A DNA stretch of 57,174 nt. Source: SAR202 cluster bacterium (lineage in GTDB: Bacteria > Chloroflexota > Dehalococcoidia > Lucifugimonadales > UBA2985). The translations under genes were made by a program, and so were the position numbers. A model generated the notes under the pieces. That model was not told the DNA's origin and did not search any database. It was given only the letters and a program-made list of their open reading frames with translations. The stretch lies in the NCBI GenBank assembly GCA_009391535.1, contig VFHP01000006.1, positions 1 through 57,174 of the forward strand, read 5' to 3'. This document shows, piece after piece, positions 47,968 through 57,174 of the stretch; position 1 is the stretch's first letter; each line of letters begins with the position of its first letter.

Positions 47968-50199
47968 ATGAAAGTGCCAGCGTTTTCAAAGGCGTTAGAG
48001 AATCTGCTAGACGTAGCCAAAAAGGGTCACGAGTCGGGAAGCGAATTTTTTAATCCGGGCTACGATTGGTTAATAGAAAAAATGAGAGTTTTTCAGGATT
48101 TTGATCCTTCATCCCAGAAAACCGTGATTAAAGACGCTGAACAACTTGAAAAAGAATCCAGAGAATTAAACAATGAAGGTAAAGCAGGCAAAAAGGTTTG
48201 GCCGGATGTTGCCGTGAGGCTGGAAACCGGAGGGCTGGGCTTCTTCAGTCAGTTAGGAGTGGCAAGGCGACCAGATTTGACCCAGTACTACGCTGATGGG
48301 TTTACCCCGAATAGAGATGCCATTTCATTCAGTGAAGAGAATCAAGAACTGTTCGCCGAAATCATACCCTACATAACCAAGAAAATGAACGAAAGTTTTT
48401 TGAGTGGCGATACGATAATCCAGACAGACAGGCAGATTGGGGATGCCCCAGGGCGGTCATTCCATGCTAGACAACTTTTGTTTGGTGTAGATTATCCTCA
48501 ATTGCCATATATGTGGCGGCAACTAACATTCGATTTACAGCATGAAGAATTACAGAATCCACCAGACATATTAGAAGTATCTATCCCTAAGTGGCTGGAT
48601 GATTTACAGATACCGTTGGATATAAAAAATAGAGTGATTAACGCAGGATTGACCAGTTTGATTTTCAAAGCGCCTACGTTAGGATTATCATTGCATCTTG
48701 GCTTTGACTATATGGGGGAGCATAAAATGGGCCCTCTTTCTATAGCTATGTTCAAAGTCAAGGAATCGGAAGGATTGGCCTTACAAGCAGCGTTAAGTAT
48801 GGCTAGAGTGCAAACTGTCGACGGAGATATCACAAATGCCGCCATGGTAACCACCGGACCTTCCCTGCATGGCAAAAGTACCCTCACTATAATGATAGAA
48901 CTGGCAGAAAGCAAATTGCTTCAGGAATTAGGAATCACTGTAGAGGCAGAGGAAGGGGTATATCCGATGAACGACGATATAATCCTTCTGCAAAAACTGA
49001 AAGAGCCCAAGGTGATAGATAAAGGGAAAAAGAAGACTCGTATCTCTTACGCCATTGATGGAACAGAGAACAGTATGTATGCAGTACCGTTTGGCCTGAG
49101 TAAAGACAGTGATCCAATAACATACGACGTGTTGAGGGGTTCAGATAATAATCCAAACTCACAAGAGACACTGGAAAATGTGCCCTTTAATTATAAGGAA
49201 GGCACTCCAGATTTTTCAAAGAATCCTGTACGCAATATGAGAATGATTCTATCTAGATCGAGATTGCTGGCCAGGAAAGGAGTAAGTCACCTATCTAAAC
49301 TCTTTTCTAATGGCCAACTCGAAGAAACGGTTCACGTGCCCATGGAAAATATGGATAGGATATTGTGGCAGGGCGTTATGCGTCAAAATACGATTGTGCC
49401 TCCATTGGTTCGGCTTAGTCCCGAGACCTACGTTAGGGCTCTAATGTATGGAGAAGCGGTTCAGACGGGTGCTTCTACAGGTGCAATAGGAAGACCTTAT
49501 GTAGAATATTTTTCAGATCCATTCATTATTGGACTAGAAGACGAAAATGCTAATTTATTATACTCCATACTGAAAAATATCCGCGAGGGTGGGTTGCCCC
49601 AGGAGTACTATATGTTTAATACCGGCGGCATAGGAGCTGACAAGAATGAGGAAGCAACCGGGCCTCTTTACAAGAAAATTGACAGGGATCTAACTCTTCT
49701 TTTACAGGAAGCAGTTTTAAGGAAGGCTGTTAAGTTTGAGAGAGATGATGTTCTAGGAGTGGATGTTGCTGTAGCAGTTGTTGATACTGAGGGTAATGAA
49801 GTTATAGACCTTAGAGAGACTTGGTTGCCTAAGTCTATATATGGAGAAGAAAACTATAAGGCGAGAGTCCAGGATTTAAAGCACAAAAGGTTTTATGGAG
49901 ATGATCAGGCTGACAAGGCAGGTATATTAAGGTATACAAAGGTCAATAAGGAGATATTCGATTTGACCGAAATACCGGCTCCTATAAATGAGAGAGAAGT
50001 CGCTTGGCTAGTATCCTTTTATTGCAATTTGGACGAAGCTTACGAAACAATAGATAGATTATCAGAGAATTTACCGGAAGAAGTGATAGATCATATGGGA
50101 TTCGGCAAAGTAACGGCCAAGATAAAGGAAGGCTTCAAGAGAGGTTTGCACCTAACCCCCGAGGCACAGATCAAATTGCAATTATTAGGCATCATTTGA
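47968..50199 (+). CDS. Divergent ATP-type PEP carboxykinase-like protein
   Basis: 743 residues from the ATG at 47968 (AGGA three bases upstream); in-frame starts at 47935 (ATG) and 47875 (GTG) exist, so the start is uncertain. The order of motifs follows ATP-PEPCK: GRSFHAR (cf. GRSPKDKF), HKMGPLSIAMFKV (cf. KKGMFTVMHY), the P-loop GPSLHGKST at 297-305 (cf. GLSGTGKT), MNDDIILL (cf. GDDEH), LENVPFN...NMRMILS (cf. LENV...NTRVAYP) and MFNTGGIG (cf. VNTGWSGG). It is about 200 residues longer than PckA, and several catalytic positions differ. It may be a PEPCK with altered metal or substrate use, or a kinase of this fold. Not a family I can name. Confidence 0.7.
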   Translation: MKVPAFSKALENLLDVAKKGHESGSEFFNPGYDWLIEKMRVFQDFDPSSQKTVIKDAEQLEKESRELNNEGKAGKKVWPDVAVRLETGGLGFFSQLGVARRPDLTQYYADGFTPNRDAISFSEENQELFAEIIPYITKKMNESFLSGDTIIQTDRQIGDAPGRSFHARQLLFGVDYPQLPYMWRQLTFDLQHEELQNPPDILEVSIPKWLDDLQIPLDIKNRVINAGLTSLIFKAPTLGLSLHLGFDYMGEHKMGPLSIAMFKVKESEGLALQAALSMARVQTVDGDITNAAMVTTGPSLHGKSTLTIMIELAESKLLQELGITVEAEEGVYPMNDDIILLQKLKEPKVIDKGKKKTRISYAIDGTENSMYAVPFGLSKDSDPITYDVLRGSDNNPNSQETLENVPFNYKEGTPDFSKNPVRNMRMILSRSRLLARKGVSHLSKLFSNGQLEETVHVPMENMDRILWQGVMRQNTIVPPLVRLSPETYVRALMYGEAVQTGASTGAIGRPYVEYFSDPFIIGLEDENANLLYSILKNIREGGLPQEYYMFNTGGIGADKNEEATGPLYKKIDRDLTLLLQEAVLRKAVKFERDDVLGVDVAVAVVDTEGNEVIDLRETWLPKSIYGEENYKARVQDLKHKRFYGDDQADKAGILRYTKVNKEIFDLTEIPAPINEREVAWLVSFYCNLDEAYETIDRLSENLPEEVIDHMGFGKVTAKIKEGFKRGLHLTPEAQIKLQLLGII

Positions 50200-50334
50200 G
50201 GTAACTACTAGGCGAGAATAATGTTTTGTAGTTGTCTATTGATGAGGATTGATATATCCTATTACAGGTTGGAGAGCGTGAGGTTTAAGTTTGGTAGACC
50301 TTAATCCGCTCATATAAGAAAGGTGGCTGGTTAT

Positions 50335-51036
50335 ATGCCTGCCATTGGAATTGTTGCCTCCAGTGAATCTGAGGCAAATAGATATGTGGAAGCTATGGTA
50401 AAACGGGGTGTGGAAAAAAATGTTCTCTTGCCTCTCCCGGCAAGCAGAGTGGCTGACACTATAGCTGCTGTAGATGGTCTCCTACTCTCTGGAGGACCAG
50501 ATATAAACCCTGACAAGTATGGGGAACAAATAGACCCCGACGCGGAGCTACAATTAAACCTTCAACTAGACGAATGGGAATTTCCTCTCTTGCGCTCGGC
50601 ACTTGCATTAGATATGCCTGTATTGGGTATATGTCGAGGTATGCAGTTAATCAATGTGTGCTTTGGGGGCTCCTTAATTCAAAACATTGTTGGACATGAT
50701 CTTGATGATGAAGATCGTAAAAGCAGTAAAAGCTATCACCAAGTTTACATTTCTCCAGGTAGTAAAATCGCAGGCATTTTGGGATCTGGCGGATTTGTAA
50801 GGGTCAACAGTTTACACCATCAAGGGCTGAAAGAGCCTCAAAAAGCCAAGTCTCTGATGGCCTCCGTTTACTCATTGGCAGACGGTATCATTGAAGCATT
50901 GGAAAGTCCGCATCATGATTGCGTGATCGGTGTTCAGTGGCACAATGAATGTGAAAGAGAGCTCCCTAAGAGTTTTGGACGATTGTTTGACGGCTTAATA
51001 GAACGATCTCGAGTGTTTTCACAAAAACGAGGTTGA
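50335..51036 (+). CDS. Class I glutamine amidotransferase-like hydrolase (PuuD type)
   Basis: 233 residues from the ATG at 50335, with AGGTGG eight bases upstream. The nucleophile is Cys100 in LGICRGMQLINV and the His203/Glu205 pair stands in GVQWHNE (the usual text is WHPE). The N-terminal LLLSGGPDINPDKYGE is typical of gamma-glutamyl-GABA hydrolases (peptidase C26). The substrate is probably a gamma-glutamyl amide, but no polyamine genes are nearby. It lies 135 bases after the PEPCK-like gene and 60 before gyrA. Confidence 0.86.
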   Translation: MPAIGIVASSESEANRYVEAMVKRGVEKNVLLPLPASRVADTIAAVDGLLLSGGPDINPDKYGEQIDPDAELQLNLQLDEWEFPLLRSALALDMPVLGICRGMQLINVCFGGSLIQNIVGHDLDDEDRKSSKSYHQVYISPGSKIAGILGSGGFVRVNSLHHQGLKEPQKAKSLMASVYSLADGIIEALESPHHDCVIGVQWHNECERELPKSFGRLFDGLIERSRVFSQKRG

Positions 51037-51096
51037 ATCTTGAATAATGTAACATTGAGAAAGGCACTCTGTTAATCGATAAAGAGAGGAACGCAA

Positions 51097-53562
51097 ATGG
51101 TGACAAATTCAGAATCAGAAAATATAAAAACCATATCCATTGAGCAGGAAATGCGGAGTTCTTATTTAGATTATGCGATGAGCGTAATAGTATCCCGCGC
51201 CCTTCCAGACGTCAGGGATGGACTGAAACCGGTTCAAAGACGGATTCTTTACGCGATGGATGAGTTGGGTATGAGACCAAATTCTTCCTACAAAAAAAGC
51301 GCCAGATTAGTGGGCGAAGTTCTGGGTAAATATCATCCTCATGGAGACACCTCCGTTTATGACGCCATGGTCCGCATGGCCCAGGACTTTTCGATGCGCT
51401 ATCAATTGGTAGATGGTCAAGGTAATTTTGGAAGTATAGACGACGACCCACCAGCAGCGATGAGGTATACAGAGGCCAGAATGGCGTCTATAGCACAAGA
51501 TATGATGACAGATATTGATAGAGATACGGTGGATTTCGGCGCGAACTTCGACGACACATTGCAGGAACCGCAGGTTCTACCGGCATTGCTGCCTAACTTA
51601 TTGGTTAATGGAGCGTCTGGGATAGCTGTTGGTATGGCAACCAACATACCGCCTCATAACCTTAAAGAAGTTTGTGATGCAACGGTTCATTTAATAGACC
51701 ACCCAGAAGCAACTGTCGAAGACCTTATGAAATACGTTAAAGGTCCAGATTTCCCAACCGGCGGGATTATTATGGGCAGAGAAGGTATAATTAACGCCTA
51801 CTCGACTGGTCGCGGAAGAGTGGTAGTTAGAGCCAAGGCGGTTATAGAAGAAGGTGAAAGAAGATCAGATCGTACCCAGATAATTGTTACAGAGTTGCCT
51901 TATCAGGTAAACAAGTCGGCATTAGTAGAGAAAATAGCCCAACTTTCTAAAGATAAGAAAATAGATGGCATTAGTGAAATCAGAGACGAATCAGACCGTA
52001 AAGGCTTGAGAGTGGTCGTTGATTTGAGAAGAGATGCTCAACCTAGAGTTGTTCTCAATAATTTGTATAAACACACATCGCTACAGTCATCTTTTTCTGT
52101 TAACACACTTGCACTAGTAGAAGGCCAGCCTCAAGTGTTGCCTTTGAAGAGATTGATTAGACACTACATAGATTTCCGTCGTCAAATAATAACTCGCAGA
52201 GCTGAATTCGAGTTAAAGAAAGCACAAGAAAGAGCTCACATACTTGAGGGTCTGATATCTGCCATACAGAATCTAGATCAAGTTATCATATTGATAAGGC
52301 AATCAGCTGACGCTGAAACCGCTAGATCAAGTTTGATGGAGTGGTTTACCTTGACACAGATACAAGCTCAAGCAATATTAGACATGCAGTTGAGGCGCAT
52401 TGCAGCCCTAGAACGAGAGAGGATAGAAGAAGAGTTCAAGGCATTGCAAGCGTCGATTGCAGAATTAGAAGATCTACTTGGAGATCCACAGAAAATATTG
52501 GGTGAAGTAAAAACAGAAACTAAAAAATTAAAGAAAGACCATGGTGACAATAGGAGAAGCGAGCTGCTTGATGAGGAACCAGAAGCAGTTACTCGAGAAG
52601 ATTTAATCCCTCACCAGGATATGGTTATTACAATAACCGAACGGGGATATGTAAAATCCATGCCCCTAGATACTTATAAAGCCCAACATAGAGGAGGTAG
52701 AGGCGTTTCCGGTATGGCCACAAGAGAAGCGGATACATTGCAACACTTGATTGTTGCAGATACACACGATAACCTTCTTTTCTTTACGAATACGGGGCGA
52801 GTATATTCTATGAGATGCTTTGAGATACCTGTGGATGTTTCACGAACAACCAGAGGTATCCCTTTGGTAAACATGCTTTCGATTTCACAAGGAGAATTGG
52901 CTAATGCGATTTTAGCTACTTCGAAAGATAAGGAAGAAAGCGAATATATACTGTTGGCTACGAGAAAAGGAGAAATAAAAAGGATGCATTTTTCCTCTGT
53001 AGCCCAGATAAGAAGCAACGGTAAGTTGGCGATGAATTTGGAAGAAGGAGATGAATTAGTTTCTGTGAGAAGGGCATCAGAAGAGGATGACGTAGTAATG
53101 GTCACAGAAATGGGCATGGCCGCTAGATTCCCTGTTTTGGAGCTGCGTCAAAGGAGCCGTTTAGCTGGCGGAGTTCGGGGTATCAAGCTTGACGTAGAAG
53201 ACAGGGTTGTTTCTATGGATATAGTAACACCAGGAGCTAAGCTCTTCGTTGTCAGCCGGAAAGGCTTTGGCAAACTGACAGACATCGATTTGTATAGACG
53301 GACCCGTAGAGGAGCTAAAGGTGTTAAAACCTTGAAAATTACTGATAAGACTGGACCAGTGGCTGCTGCTCATTTGGTTATAGATGCACCTGAAGTTATG
53401 ATAATAACCGAACAAGGCATTATAGAAAGGCTAAAGATGTCCGAGGTGCCGACTAAAGGACGTATTACCCAAGGAGTATGGATAATGCGAGACAAAGGAG
53501 AGCAAGATATGACCGTAGCCACTATAACAAGCATAAAATTAGATGCGAGCCCTTCTACATAG
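51097..53562 (+). CDS. gyrA: DNA gyrase subunit A
   Basis: 821 residues. The breakage-reunion domain begins [28 protein letters not shown] (two parts), with the catalytic tyrosine Tyr124 in AMRYTEARM. The quinolone region reads [13 protein letters not shown], so the position of E. coli Ser83 carries threonine. The C-terminal beta-pinwheel has a GyrA-box form QHRGGRG, which supports gyrase rather than topoisomerase IV. A good ribosome-binding site (AGAGAGGAA) precedes the ATG. It is 13 kb from gyrB and on the opposite strand. Confidence 0.97.
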   Translation: MVTNSESENIKTISIEQEMRSSYLDYAMSVIVSRALPDVRDGLKPVQRRILYAMDELGMRPNSSYKKSARLVGEVLGKYHPHGDTSVYDAMVRMAQDFSMRYQLVDGQGNFGSIDDDPPAAMRYTEARMASIAQDMMTDIDRDTVDFGANFDDTLQEPQVLPALLPNLLVNGASGIAVGMATNIPPHNLKEVCDATVHLIDHPEATVEDLMKYVKGPDFPTGGIIMGREGIINAYSTGRGRVVVRAKAVIEEGERRSDRTQIIVTELPYQVNKSALVEKIAQLSKDKKIDGISEIRDESDRKGLRVVVDLRRDAQPRVVLNNLYKHTSLQSSFSVNTLALVEGQPQVLPLKRLIRHYIDFRRQIITRRAEFELKKAQERAHILEGLISAIQNLDQVIILIRQSADAETARSSLMEWFTLTQIQAQAILDMQLRRIAALERERIEEEFKALQASIAELEDLLGDPQKILGEVKTETKKLKKDHGDNRRSELLDEEPEAVTREDLIPHQDMVITITERGYVKSMPLDTYKAQHRGGRGVSGMATREADTLQHLIVADTHDNLLFFTNTGRVYSMRCFEIPVDVSRTTRGIPLVNMLSISQGELANAILATSKDKEESEYILLATRKGEIKRMHFSSVAQIRSNGKLAMNLEEGDELVSVRRASEEDDVVMVTEMGMAARFPVLELRQRSRLAGGVRGIKLDVEDRVVSMDIVTPGAKLFVVSRKGFGKLTDIDLYRRTRRGAKGVKTLKITDKTGPVAAAHLVIDAPEVMIITEQGIIERLKMSEVPTKGRITQGVWIMRDKGEQDMTVATITSIKLDASPST

Positions 53563-53579
53563 GAACGAGAAGTTTTGGG

Positions 53580-54956
53580 TTAGTTTCTGATTCGGATATA
53601 TCTAAATAATAATGGGTGGAGATCTGAAACGATATTCAAGGCAGCGTTCATTACCTTTCTGAGCGTGAAATGCGCTTGAGGGCTCGTTCTTAGTTTAAAC
53701 AAGTGATAGCATTCTCTAAGGTTTATTTTAGTTATTACTCGGCGTAAATGTGCATGTGTTACGACGTATTCGGCTACTCTGGGTAGATCATGGGCTATTT
53801 GATGAAATGTTTTGTAAGATGCATCCATTGCGGATGTGAAATCTTGTTCTTGTCCTGACTCCTTTATAAGGTCAGGCACTATGTATCCTAAATCTACAGT
53901 AAGCGGCTGTGGTATGTAAGTTTGCATGCGGTGCCTTTTGAATTCTCTGTACGCTCCGTAATCCATTATAAAATCGAACGTGTAATCAATGTTTTCAAGT
54001 TGGCGTACTGGCACATCATGAGGGCCAAGATCTTTAAGAGAGTTATCAATAATAGCTTCTTTTTCTGAGTCCGGTAAATTTTTGGAAAAATCTAACAAAT
54101 CGTTATATGGCTTGTTGGATTTTTCATATAGTAACGAGGCAATCAGTTTTGTTTCTGCGTCAGGATCGTAGTGAACAAGCTGTGCTGAGCAATCTGACGA
54201 ACCACTTGCGGTTTCTCCAGAGGGTTCATAGATGCCAGTGTTCTTGGCCAGGACCAAGTAATTGTTCCTGTCTGCGTATTTTATTAGAGTAGGGGTGATG
54301 GATTGCCCTTGATCTTTCAAAATTTGGCCTATTTCGTTTTCCTCTGATAAATTTGATGACAATAATTTTCGTATTGCATGTTCCCACGATCTGGCATTCA
54401 TGGTGACTCCCACATTTGTCAACGTGGCCGAAGGTAAAATGAATCGACAAACGTCAATGGCAATTCTTCTCAATCGGAGGTCATATGATGACTGGCGCTC
54501 TCCTTCTTGGATAGGATTTGTATCCTTTAAATAATTTAGTGCTTTTTTAAGGGTTTGTTCATATGAGTCGAATAGAAAATCACAGCACTCCGTATAAATT
54601 GAGAGGTTTGGATGGTTTGTTAGTTCTTCAGGGATATGGTAGAAACCTTGGTCTATCAGTTGGTATCTTGAGGATTTTTCTGTGTAGGATGCTAGTCTAT
54701 TGTCTTCTAACATGTCACAGGCCAGCCTAGATATGTTTTCTACTGCCATGTGAAGTACAGCGTGTTCTGCAACAGATGAGTGGCCATAATTCAACACCCA
54801 ACGCTCATGGAAATCAGCCGCTTTTTCTTCTGTAACTAACTGAGCTATTTCGTCAAAAGGCTTAGGATTGCGAGAAGTCATTGCGAAAACAACTGCTAAT
54901 TGTTCTTCTGTTAATTCTTTAGGATCTAAAGGATATATGCGTCTAGATGAATCCAT
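53580..54956 (-). CDS. Duplicated ThyX-like protein (possible flavin-dependent thymidylate synthase)
   Basis: 458 residues, roughly twice a ThyX unit. The first half has HSSVAEHAVLHMAVENISRLACD (two parts, 59-81), then NRLASYTEKSSRYQ (86-99), which keeps the S-x-RY end of the ThyX motif but not its RHR. A MNARSWEHAIRKLL segment is at 186-199. The second half has FKRHRMQTY (339-347), which keeps RHR, and KLRTSPQAHF (421-430), the usual dUMP-arginine region. So the conserved parts are split between halves, as in a pseudo-dimer. Either it is an active fused enzyme or a relative with another flavin reaction. GAGAGG precedes the ATG. No thyA is in the window. Confidence 0.75.
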   Translation of the reverse strand: MDSSRRIYPLDPKELTEEQLAVVFAMTSRNPKPFDEIAQLVTEEKAADFHERWVLNYGHSSVAEHAVLHMAVENISRLACDMLEDNRLASYTEKSSRYQLIDQGFYHIPEELTNHPNLSIYTECCDFLFDSYEQTLKKALNYLKDTNPIQEGERQSSYDLRLRRIAIDVCRFILPSATLTNVGVTMNARSWEHAIRKLLSSNLSEENEIGQILKDQGQSITPTLIKYADRNNYLVLAKNTGIYEPSGETASGSSDCSAQLVHYDPDAETKLIASLLYEKSNKPYNDLLDFSKNLPDSEKEAIIDNSLKDLGPHDVPVRQLENIDYTFDFIMDYGAYREFKRHRMQTYIPQPLTVDLGYIVPDLIKESGQEQDFTSAMDASYKTFHQIAHDLPRVAEYVVTHAHLRRVITKINLRECYHLFKLRTSPQAHFTLRKVMNAALNIVSDLHPLLFRYIRIRN

Positions 54957-55039
54957 TGGCCTCTCTTTTTACCTTGATGATACACTAGCACGTATGCGGT
55001 GTGAAGTAACAAGATGGACATACCGACAGCATTTAGGGG

Positions 55040-56470
55040 TTAAGAGAAGATGGCACTAGATGCTGACTGGATAATTCTCACTAAAGGGCTAGGGAATATA
55101 CCTAATATCACTATACTCAGGGTGAGCACCCAAAGTAAACTTCGGTTAAGCACAGATATATTTACTTGAGCGTCATTTGTTGGTGCAACCATATACATCT
55201 GCTTGAGAACTATCAGGTAGTAATAAAGAGATATCACACTGGCAGTAATGGCCACGCCGACTAACCATAGCAATCCTGCATTAGCCACCACTGTGAACAA
55301 ATAGAATTTTGTGGTGAAACCCACAAAAAATGGTAGCCCGGCTAAAGATAACAAGGAAACGCTGAGAGCCATTGCAAGGAACGGTGATTTATCTGCCAAG
55401 CCCGAGTAGTCTTCAATGTCTTCTTTGTGACTAGAGTTATAAAAGATTATGACGCATAAAAATGCGGCTAAATTAGTTACGCCGTACCCGGCTAAGTGTA
55501 ATATTATCCCGTTTGTACTCATGTAGCTCAAAGTGGCAATACCCATCAGAAGATATCCAACTTGACCAATGCTCGAGTAAGCCAGCATACGTTTTATATT
55601 GTGTTGAGCTAGGGCCACCAGGTTTCCGAAAGTCATGGTTAAGGCAGAAAGAATTATTACAATAATTTGCCAGTCATCCATTGCCGGCATAAGCGCCTGT
55701 GCAAAAAGACGTATTATCAGTGCAAACCCTGCTGCTTTGGAGCCTATAGCCAAGTAAGCTGTTATTGGAGTTGGGGCACCTTCATATATGTCAGGGGCCC
55801 ACATGTGGAAAGGAACCGCAGCTATCTTGAAAGCCAATCCCGCTATGATCATTACTAGGCCAATCAACACGCCAGAATCCAAGGATGAGGAGCTTGTTAA
55901 AGCCTCGTTAATTCCTCGGAACTGAGTGGTTCCCAGAACTCCATAGATTTGACTTATACCGAACAGCAGTATCGCTGACGCTAGTCCACCCAGAAGAATA
56001 TACTTAACCCCTGCTTCGCTGGGTTTAAATCCGTTACTACCATATGAAACCAGGACGTATAGACTGAAACTCAGTAGTTCGAGAGATATATATGCAGTTA
56101 ATAATTCTCCAGATGCTGACATCAATACCATGCCAAGTATCGACAGTAATAATATGCCGTAATATTCTCCAGGGTGTTTCAGGTGCTCTTTTATATAATC
56201 ATGTGAAGATAAGATTACGAGTATGCCTAGGATAATGAAGAAACCTTTGAACAACAGAGAGAAATCATCTATCAAAAACAATCCGTCGTACAATGATTCC
56301 TGTTTTCCATATAAATAGGATATTGAAACTAGTAAAACTATAATTAATCCTAGAACACTTGTAGGAGTCAAAATCCATTTTTTCCCAGATGGTGTAAAAA
56401 GATCTATAGCTAGAACGGCAAATGCTACTGCGGCAAGTGTCAGCTCTGGTAAGAAGAGAAGAAAGTTCAT
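55040..56470 (-). CDS. nuoN: NADH-quinone oxidoreductase subunit N
   Basis: 476 residues with about 14 membrane helices, an antiporter-like proton-pumping subunit of complex I. Family text includes YISLELLSFSLYVLVSY, GLAFKIAAVPFHMWAPDIYEGAPTPITAYLA (two parts) with the conserved lysine, and NIKRMLAYSSIGQVGYLLMG. The start overlaps the nuoM stop by four bases. It is normally the last gene of the nuo operon, which fits the change to a thyX-like gene after it. Confidence 0.95.
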   Translation of the reverse strand: MNFLLFLPELTLAAVAFAVLAIDLFTPSGKKWILTPTSVLGLIIVLLVSISYLYGKQESLYDGLFLIDDFSLLFKGFFIILGILVILSSHDYIKEHLKHPGEYYGILLLSILGMVLMSASGELLTAYISLELLSFSLYVLVSYGSNGFKPSEAGVKYILLGGLASAILLFGISQIYGVLGTTQFRGINEALTSSSSLDSGVLIGLVMIIAGLAFKIAAVPFHMWAPDIYEGAPTPITAYLAIGSKAAGFALIIRLFAQALMPAMDDWQIIVIILSALTMTFGNLVALAQHNIKRMLAYSSIGQVGYLLMGIATLSYMSTNGIILHLAGYGVTNLAAFLCVIIFYNSSHKEDIEDYSGLADKSPFLAMALSVSLLSLAGLPFFVGFTTKFYLFTVVANAGLLWLVGVAITASVISLYYYLIVLKQMYMVAPTNDAQVNISVLNRSLLWVLTLSIVILGIFPSPLVRIIQSASSAIFS

Positions 56471-57174
56471 GTTAGATTCTTAACTCCTTCTAGAATAGGT
56501 ATTAGTCCGCTATCAATCATGTCCATCCATGGTTTGGGATATAGTCCTACTATCAACAAGAAGGCCACTAGGATAGAGGAAGAAACAAATTCTGTCCTGT
56601 TTAAATCGGTAAGGTTGGTCCATCTGCTATCAATGGGACCGAAAAACACTTTGGCGAGCAATCGTAGTATGTAAACTGCAGTTATTCCGGCTCCGATTAT
56701 GGCTAGAATACCAAATATAGGAGGGTAGCTGCTAAATACGCCTATGAAAACCATTAGTTCTGCAATAAATCCGCTTAATCCTGGCAAGCCAAGTGAGGCG
56801 AGTCCGGCTACAGCAAAAAATGCAGATGTGACACCCATTCGCTTTCCTATTCCTTCTAGGATACCAATGTCTCGAACGTGGCTTCTCTGATATATTGCTC
56901 CAACCAAGGCGAAAAAGAGTGCTGTCATTATTCCATGGGAAAACATTTGCAACACCGCACCGCCCATGCCAATAGCGTTGAGGGTGGCTATGCCCATTAG
57001 AACGTAACCCATATGGCTCACACTGGAGTATCCTATAACATATTTCAAGTCCCTTTGGCCCATGGCGGATATGGCACCATATACCACGTTTATAGTGCCC
57101 AGCACCATAAGTAACCACATCCATTCTTGGGCGCCTTCTGGCAATATATCAATACCAACTCTTATAATGCCGTA
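56467..57174 (-). CDS. nuoM: NADH-quinone oxidoreductase subunit M (5' part beyond window)
   Basis: C-terminal 236 codons; the frame is open to the right edge, where YGIIRVGIDILPEGAQEW can be read, so the start lies outside. Typical NuoM segments: DLKYVIGYSSVSHMGYVLMG, MFSHGIMTALFFALVGA and the GLASLGLPGLSGFIAE motif. Proton-pumping subunit of complex I, paired with NuoN. The stop overlaps nuoN (ATGA), which shows translational coupling. Confidence 0.95.
   Translation of the reverse strand, partial: YGIIRVGIDILPEGAQEWMWLLMVLGTINVVYGAISAMGQRDLKYVIGYSSVSHMGYVLMGIATLNAIGMGGAVLQMFSHGIMTALFFALVGAIYQRSHVRDIGILEGIGKRMGVTSAFFAVAGLASLGLPGLSGFIAELMVFIGVFSSYPPIFGILAIIGAGITAVYILRLLAKVFFGPIDSRWTNLTDLNRTEFVSSSILVAFLLIVGLYPKPWMDMIDSGLIPILEGVKNLT

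Overview
The window reads as a gene-dense bacterial chromosome segment, AT-rich by eye, made almost entirely of single-copy core genes. I see no phage, insertion sequence, tRNA, rRNA or CRISPR array. The best guess at the host is a member of the Chloroflexota, probably a Dehalococcoidia/SAR202-like lineage. This is an inference from gene content and order: pyridoxal-phosphate synthase PdxS/PdxT, an R3H/SpoIIIAA-like ATPase, a fused AccD-AccA carboxyltransferase, RNase J, a CcmABCD-type haem export set, a polyprenyl-phosphate phosphoribosyltransferase of the UbiA family, a sortase, a ThyX-like protein, and the order dnaA-obg-nadD with gyrB close by. No marker RNA is present to prove it.

Left part (1-31128). 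Most genes lie on the minus strand. In order they are: an R3H ATPase (cut by the window edge), a GNAT-like protein, pdxT-pdxS, uvrA, ccmDCBA, then on the plus strand a SufT-like protein and an Mrp-type ATPase. Next comes a minus-strand run of uracil-DNA glycosylase, RNase J, ftsK and accDA. It is followed by lhgO, a UbiA prenyltransferase, a heterodimeric ABC exporter, recX and recA, a lipoprotein metallopeptidase, a small orphan, and a sulfur cluster (cysM, moeB and an Rrf2 regulator with IscR-like cysteines). rplY and fmt close this part.

Centre (31129-37746). dnaA is followed by a 172-base spacer with a 9-base tandem repeat and a long TA-rich tract. Then comes a tightly packed plus-strand run obg-nadD-pyrE-trpE and a sortase. 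By eye, plus-strand base composition changes from C/T-leaning to G/A-leaning between dnaA and obg, so this spacer is my candidate replication origin.

Right part (37770-57174). It holds gyrB; trpS, an inositol-monophosphatase-like gene and an alpha/beta hydrolase; a minus-strand unit gatC-gatA-Lrp-aminotransferase; lpdA; a very divergent ATP-PEP-carboxykinase-like protein; a class I glutamine amidotransferase-like hydrolase; gyrA; a duplicated ThyX-like protein; and the end of a complex I operon (nuoM-nuoN, nuoM cut by the window edge).

Functionally the window covers DNA replication and topology (dnaA, gyrA, gyrB, ftsK), repair and recombination (uvrA, udg, recA, recX), translation support (fmt, trpS, gatCA, rplY, obg), cofactor and metal-cluster supply (pdxST, nadD, SufT/Mrp), respiration (ccm, nuo, lpdA) and envelope functions (sortase, ABC exporter, lipoprotein). 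The items most worth following up are the origin candidate with its unusual DnaA signature, the divergent PEPCK-like protein behind a tandem repeat, the duplicated ThyX-like protein with its motif split between halves, and the Mrp ATPase that lacks the CxxC pair.
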